Positions 59,773-64,000 of a stretch of 64,000 nt of DNA are shown here, piece after piece. The position numbers and the translations under genes were made by a program. This DNA is from Paenibacillus graminis (lineage in GTDB: Bacteria > Bacillota > Bacilli > Paenibacillales > Paenibacillaceae). How positions within the stretch are numbered: the stretch's first letter is position 1; each line of letters starts with the position of its first letter. A model generated the notes under the pieces. That model did not search any database, was not told the DNA's origin, and was given only the letters and a program-made list of their open reading frames with translations. The stretch spans positions 3,410,001 to 3,474,000 of the forward strand of contig NZ_CP009287.1 of assembly GCF_000758705.1 (NCBI RefSeq), in the 5' to 3' direction.

Positions 59773-60891
59773 ATGTTTTTGGCATTAAGGGAGATGAGGC
59801 ACTCCAAAGCACGGTACAGCCTCATAATGGTCATAATGCTCCTGGTTTCGTTTCTGGTGTTATTCGTGACTGGTCTGGCACGGGGATTGGCCTACGCCAA
59901 CATTTCCGCTGTGGAAAATATGCCCGCCAACTATTTTGCCGTACAAAAAGATGCCGACCATACATTCAGACGTTCCCAATTGAATGAAACTGAGCTTGCC
60001 GCAGTCCGTTCGGTCGCGGGGAATCAGAATGCTGCCCCTCTGGCGGTGCAGATGAGCACGATAACCGCAGATCAGGCGGATGTGAAAGCGGACATTACCT
60101 TTTTTGCCGTTGATATGGATGGAATGCTGGCACCGAAAGTATCTCAGGGCAACGGGATCACCAATGAGACTCAGGGCAGTGTTATAGCAGATTCGAAGCT
60201 CAAAGAGTCAGGGGTGACGCTTGGCAGTTCGATCAAGGATCAGGCTTCCGGGCTGACCTTCAAGGTTGCAGGCTTTACCAAGGACAGTTCTTACAGCCAT
60301 ACTCCTGTTGTCTATATCAACACATTGGACTGGAAGACCATGAGACAAGGCACCGGTCAGAGCGGCAGGGTTGCTGAGGCTGTTCCATATAATGTGATCG
60401 CGCTGAAGGCCACCTCTGCTCAGGTTTCTGAAATTATGGGCCGGTTGGATAATGTGGAGGTCATTACGCAAAATCAGGCGATTGCCAGCATTCCAGGCTA
60501 TTCCGCCGAGCAGAATTCACTGCTGATGATGATTGTGTTCCTGTTCGTCATTGCTGCATTTGTGCTTGCCGTATTCTTCTATGTCATCACGATCCAGAAG
60601 ACCAGCCAGTTCGGCATCCTGAAAGCGATGGGAACCAAGATGTCCTACTTGGCCTGGAGCGTAGTCGGTCAGGTGCTGATCCTCTCGGTAGCCAGTCTTG
60701 CGGTCAGTCTGCTGCTGACCCTGGGGATGAATATGGGGCTGCCGGATTCGATGCCCTTCCAGCTGGAAGGCCGCACCATCCTGCTGACTTGTGTCCTGTT
60801 CGTCGGAATGTCACTGCTGGGTTCGCTGATATCTGTAGCCAGAGTGGCTAAGGTTGACGCTTTGGAAGCGATCGGGAGGGCTGGAGCATGA
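59773..60891 (+). CDS. hrtB: HrtB-like ABC transporter permease (FtsX family)
   Basis: The 372-residue permease has an N-terminal helix (SLIMVIMLLVSFLVLFVTGL), an extracytoplasmic domain of about 190 residues and three C-terminal helices (about 255, 305 and 345), with the coupling segment TIQKTSQFGILKAMGTKMSY. HrtB works with HrtA to expel excess haem from the membrane in S. aureus and relatives (established). The frame runs back to GTG 59743, but AGAAGGAGTGG precedes ATG 59773. It overlaps hrtA by 4 bases. Confidence 0.92.
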   Translation: MFLALREMRHSKARYSLIMVIMLLVSFLVLFVTGLARGLAYANISAVENMPANYFAVQKDADHTFRRSQLNETELAAVRSVAGNQNAAPLAVQMSTITADQADVKADITFFAVDMDGMLAPKVSQGNGITNETQGSVIADSKLKESGVTLGSSIKDQASGLTFKVAGFTKDSSYSHTPVVYINTLDWKTMRQGTGQSGRVAEAVPYNVIALKATSAQVSEIMGRLDNVEVITQNQAIASIPGYSAEQNSLLMMIVFLFVIAAFVLAVFFYVITIQKTSQFGILKAMGTKMSYLAWSVVGQVLILSVASLAVSLLLTLGMNMGLPDSMPFQLEGRTILLTCVLFVGMSLLGSLISVARVAKVDALEAIGRAGA

Positions 60892-61568
60892 GTACTGCCA
60901 AATTAATGATGAAGCAAGTGACCCAAACCTACGGCGATGGCGACGGAGCCATGACGGTACTGAATCAGCTGGATCTTACGGTGAACGAAGGGGAGTTTGT
61001 TGCTGTACTGGGGCCATCCGGCTCCGGCAAAAGCACCTTTCTCTCCGCAGCCGGTGCGCTGCTGACTCCGACCAGCGGAGAAATTTTCATAGATGGGGAG
61101 CCGCTGAGCCATAAGAACAAGAGCGCACTAACCGAGCTGCGGTTGCGCAAGATCGGTTTTATGTTCCAGAGTGCACAGCTGCTGCCCTACCTGAAAGTGG
61201 AGGAACAGCTGCTGTACGTGGCTAAGCTGGCGAAGCTCAGCATCAAGGAAGCCAAGGAACGGTCCTCCTATCTGCTGAAGCGGCTGGAGATTTGGGAGCG
61301 GCGCAATCATTATCCCGAACAGCTCTCGGGCGGGCAGAAGCAGCGCGTGGCGATTGCGAGAGCGTGGATGAACAAGCCGGCGATCCTGTTCGCCGACGAG
61401 CCGACGGCCAGCCTGGATTTCAGCCGCGGCCGCGAGGTGGTGCGGATGATCGCGGACGAGGTGACAAGCGAAGGCAAAGCTGCGGTCATGGTGACCCATG
61501 ACGAGCGGATGCTGGAGTGGTGCAACCGGGTGTACCATCTGCAGGATGGTGTTTTGGTTGAGCAGTAA
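60888..61568 (+). CDS. hrtA: HrtA-like ABC transporter ATP-binding protein
   Basis: This 226-residue ATPase has Walker A GPSGSGKST, Q-loop GFMFQSAQLL, signature LSGGQKQRVAIAR, Walker B AILFADEPTASLD and His switch MVTHDERMLE. With HrtB it forms the haem efflux pump under HssRS control. The order kinase-permease-ATPase (B before A) differs from S. aureus, where hrtAB is divergent from hssRS; here all four genes point the same way. A terminator follows at 61626-61660. Confidence 0.93.
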   Translation: MSTAKLMMKQVTQTYGDGDGAMTVLNQLDLTVNEGEFVAVLGPSGSGKSTFLSAAGALLTPTSGEIFIDGEPLSHKNKSALTELRLRKIGFMFQSAQLLPYLKVEEQLLYVAKLAKLSIKEAKERSSYLLKRLEIWERRNHYPEQLSGGQKQRVAIARAWMNKPAILFADEPTASLDFSRGREVVRMIADEVTSEGKAAVMVTHDERMLEWCNRVYHLQDGVLVEQ

Positions 61569-61625
61569 GGGGAACTTTGCCGGGCCTGGAAATAGATCAT
61601 AGATTGCTTTTTATCAAATAGAAAC

Positions 61626-61660
61626 AGATACCGCCCTTATCTAAGGCGGTATCTGTTTTT
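61626..61660 (+). terminator. Intrinsic terminator of the hss-hrt unit
   Basis: AGATACCGCC pairs perfectly with GGCGGTATCT around a 9-base loop and is followed by GTTTTTG. Confidence 0.9.
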
Positions 61661-61735
61661 GTTTGCGCAGCAACATATGAAATCCTAGCTTGTTTCGATT
61701 TACTACGGACATATTGATGCATCAGGAACAGAAGC

Positions 61736-61922
61736 TAAGTGGAAAAAGGAAAACTAAATCGATGAAATCCGGGCTGCAGAAGGTTTTAGTGGGATTTTGT
61801 ATATCTAATTCATGCATATTTACCCCATATAACCGGTTACTGCTGTATTAGTGGTATTTTTTCCCACATAGGACACTCTATAAGCTGAATGAGTCTGATT
61901 AGTGGTCCTTTTTCCACTAACG
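61736..61922. repeat. Cluster of short TTAGTGG-type repeats
   Basis: TTAGTGG followed by a T-rich tract occurs at about 61785, 61848 and 61898. The last forms TTAGTGG...CCACTAA, and AGTGGAAAAAGGA near 61737 is the exact inverse of TCCTTTTTCCACT near 61904. The function is unknown; such elements occur in Paenibacillus intergenic regions. The remainder of 61661-62244 is AT-rich with no supported gene. Confidence 0.5.
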
Positions 61923-62244
61923 ATGACTGCCATATTCATCGATTTATAAAGTTCAATCTATATACAGTGATGTGCAATGTAATGAAAGCATTTTTATCAA
62001 TAACTAATCTTTTGGATAACAAAATCATTATTACTTTCTTTGTTTTCAAATAGTATTTTTTTCAAACGGTCTAAGACTTTATTTTCCGCTGATACGCATC
62101 CCAAAACCAAGTAGCCAAGTGTATATTTTTATCGGTTGGCTTAGTTATAACTTCCTTGCTCAGCAGCAGATTTCGTTGCTCCCGGGGATGCACGTAAACG
62201 CGGGACCAAGGTAAGCTTATGAAGAAGGAAAGGGGGAAAGGAAA

Positions 62245-64000
62245 GTGGATGGGATTTCGTCCGGAACCGGGCAAGTCTGGTCACCGGCTTCGCTGGGCGG
62301 TGGCGGCTATATTACGGGATTGATTCAGCATCCCGCACAAAGTGGAGTACTGTATGCCCGCTGTGATGTGGCGGGCGTCTTCGCCAGCCTCGATGGCGGC
62401 TTCACCTGGGAGGCGCGGAACGGCGGGCTCACCAAGGCTTATCATCACCAGGTGCAGAGCTTTGCCATTAGTCCGCACCGGCCGGAGGTGCTGTTCCGCT
62501 GCTCCGGGGAGGTACGGAGCCGTACATTCTACGGCTCTGTACACAAGTCAGCGGATGGCGGACACACCTGGAGAGAGGTGTGCACGGGGATGGGCTTTTA
62601 CGGCAATGGTCCGACCCGGATGTACGGGGAGGTCATCTCCGTAGATCCCCACCACCCGGAGGTCGTGGCTGCCGGGGGATACACTGGCGGCTTATGGATC
62701 AGCCGGGATGAAGGGGAGACCTGGAAGCAGACTCCGCTGCCGGAGGAACGGTATGGTTGTGTCGCTTTTCATCCGGGCATACCGGGAATGCTGTATGCCG
62801 GAACCATTGGCGACAATGATCTGAATATGGACTACGCCGAGACAGGCGAAGGAGGAGTGCTGGGGCTGCTGCAGGACCTGCCCCGGGGGAAAGCCGGCAG
62901 GCTGTATGCCAGCAGCGATCTGGGGGACACGTGGATGCTGCTGCATACAGGCCCAAGCTTTGCCGAGCTGGCCTTTGACAGCCGTGATCCGCAGCGGCTG
63001 CAGGCGGCCTGCATCTGGAACGGCATCCGCAGCAGCACGGATGGCGGGCGGACCTGGCAGACAGGCATGACTGGACTGCCGGAAGAGGGGCAAAGATACG
63101 GCACGGTTGTGCAGGACAGCCATCATCCGCAGCGTTGGTATACGGCCCCTGATGCCCGTCCGCACATGACGGCGGTTCCCCCGGTTCCGCTGTATGGATC
63201 TGGATTATCCGGCAGCGTGAGCGGGGAGTGGCAGCTCCTCCGGCAGCATAACGATGAGGATCTGAGCGGGTTCCCGGCTTATATGGATCACTTCGGCAGC
63301 GGATCACGGGCAGCGGCGGCCGGCTGGGCGATATCCAAAATCATCGTCGACCGCTTCATCGAAGACCGGTTCTATCTGGCCAACTGGTACGGAGTAGCGG
63401 TTAGTCCTGACGGCGGGAGAACCTGGTGTGCAGGGCATTTTCGGGGGCTTGAAACAACCTGCATGGAGGCTGTCGTTGCCGCTTCGCACCAGCCCGGCAA
63501 ATTCTGTGTGACGATGGCTGACCATCCGCCGAAAGTAACGGAAGATGGCGGACGAAGCTTTTGGAATCTTCCGGGCATCTCCGGTTATTCAGGGAGTACT
63601 GCTGCGGTAATTTCCCGTTCAGACCCCAGCCGCTATCTTTACGGATTAGTTGGTCACGGGAGGACTGCCTGTATTGCTCTTCACCGTGACGGCGGGGCGA
63701 ACGCATCAGCCGTACTGCCGCTGGGGGCCGGATTGTTTGTGCAAGCTTTACGGGAAGACGGAGTGAAGAACGGTATCTTTTATGCTTATGTGGATGGACC
63801 CGTAGCTTCAGGAGCCGGAATCTACCGGTCCAGTGATGACGGAATGACCTGGGAGCAGACCGCATTTCGTCCTCCGTCTTACGTGGATACCCTGCCCCAT
63901 CACAAGAACCGGATCGAAGCGGAATTGCTCTCCGTCGTGGTGTACCAAGTCAAAAATGCCTGCGGGGCCAATCAAATGCTGGCAGCAAGCCCGTTTCACC
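62245..64000 (+). CDS. Asp-box (BNR repeat) beta-propeller glycosidase-like protein, 3' end outside the window
   Basis: GTG 62245 (GGGGGA spaced 8 bases upstream) opens a frame to the window edge, 585 codons so far. It carries repeated Asp-boxes (S-x-D-x-G-x-T-W): SLDGGFTW, SADGGHTW, SRDEGETW, SSDLGDTW, STDGGRTW, SPDGGRTW, TEDGGRSF and SSDDGMTW. These form a propeller as in GH74 xyloglucanases, sialidases and Vps10-type proteins. No signal peptide is present, unlike secreted GH74 enzymes, and the first blade starts at once (LGGGGYITGLIQHP). Catalytic Asp residues could not be assigned, so GH74-like, sialidase-like and non-enzymatic roles all remain possible. Confidence 0.8.
   Translation, partial: MDGISSGTGQVWSPASLGGGGYITGLIQHPAQSGVLYARCDVAGVFASLDGGFTWEARNGGLTKAYHHQVQSFAISPHRPEVLFRCSGEVRSRTFYGSVHKSADGGHTWREVCTGMGFYGNGPTRMYGEVISVDPHHPEVVAAGGYTGGLWISRDEGETWKQTPLPEERYGCVAFHPGIPGMLYAGTIGDNDLNMDYAETGEGGVLGLLQDLPRGKAGRLYASSDLGDTWMLLHTGPSFAELAFDSRDPQRLQAACIWNGIRSSTDGGRTWQTGMTGLPEEGQRYGTVVQDSHHPQRWYTAPDARPHMTAVPPVPLYGSGLSGSVSGEWQLLRQHNDEDLSGFPAYMDHFGSGSRAAAAGWAISKIIVDRFIEDRFYLANWYGVAVSPDGGRTWCAGHFRGLETTCMEAVVAASHQPGKFCVTMADHPPKVTEDGGRSFWNLPGISGYSGSTAAVISRSDPSRYLYGLVGHGRTACIALHRDGGANASAVLPLGAGLFVQALREDGVKNGIFYAYVDGPVASGAGIYRSSDDGMTWEQTAFRPPSYVDTLPHHKNRIEAELLSVVVYQVKNACGANQMLAASPFH

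Noticed and set aside
62071..62274. 67-codon minus-strand frame with HLATWFWDAYQRK, considered as a transposase tail
   Set aside because: No transposase motif or terminal repeats were found, and the frame overlaps the ribosome-binding site and start of the Asp-box gene.

Overview
The window looks like a chromosomal segment of an endospore-forming, low-to-mid GC Gram-positive bacterium, most likely a Paenibacillus. The reasons are the GerA/GerC/GerB germinant-receptor operon, DUF1657 and 2Duf-type spore membrane proteins, LplB/LplC-type sugar ABC permeases, a GntR regulator fused to a sugar-binding domain, a cyclodextrin glucanotransferase close to Paenibacillus and Geobacillus enzymes, strong GGAGG-type ribosome-binding sites with frequent GTG/TTG starts, and sigma-A-like promoters. 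No rRNA, tRNA, CRISPR array, prophage or intact insertion sequence was seen. Genus assignment is inference.

Layout. 1-5.9 kb: sugar-oxidoreductase island (three Gfo/Idh/MocA proteins, ThuA, a sugar-isomerase-like TIM barrel, an AraC regulator). 6.0-11.2 kb: spore block (DUF1657, DUF421-DUF1657 '2Duf' protein, gerA-gerC-gerB). 11.2-14.7 kb: MoxR ATPase, DUF58 and a DUF4129-like membrane protein. 14.7-17.7 kb: MerR regulator, esterase, TetR regulator with a clear operator, HXXEE membrane protein. 17.8-21.0 kb: GH42 beta-galactosidase divergent from an AraC regulator. 21.0-27.1 kb: a large secreted protein with an ABC exporter trio (ATPase, FtsX permease, HlyD-like adaptor) behind three GTTACAA repeats spaced exactly 20 bp. 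27.2-30.3 kb: NagZ-like lipoprotein, ferritin, cation efflux protein.

30.5-47.8 kb is one long catabolic island on the plus strand: GntR-SBP fusion regulator, binding lipoprotein, two permeases, alcohol dehydrogenase, beta-propeller, GT4 glycosyltransferase, Gfo/Idh/MocA enzyme plus the remnant of another, RraA-like aldolase, SDR, amidohydrolase, IlvD/Edd dehydratase, epimerase and DHDPS-like aldolase. The enzyme set is that of a non-phosphorylative sugar or sugar-acid pathway: oxidise, open the lactone, dehydrate, cleave by aldol reaction. 48-50.5 kb: a panE stub and the CGTase. 51.1-53.6 kb: an NAD/ADP-ribose cassette (NrtR-like Nudix regulator, NADAR glycosidase, bacterial PARG) behind a repeat-rich promoter. 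53.6-54.3 kb: decayed genes, including a hemerythrin stopped by an in-frame amber codon. 54.4-57.5 kb: metallophosphoesterase, then a MarR regulator and a QorB-like reductase sharing the same operator palindrome. 57.6-61.6 kb: HssRS-HrtBA haem-stress system with a recognisable HssR box. 62.2 kb to the end: a partial Asp-box beta-propeller protein.

The strongest candidates for new biology are the NrtR-NADAR-PARG cassette, the repeat-controlled secreted-protein/exporter operon, the fusion regulator with its 17-kb sugar-acid island, and the shared MarR operator.
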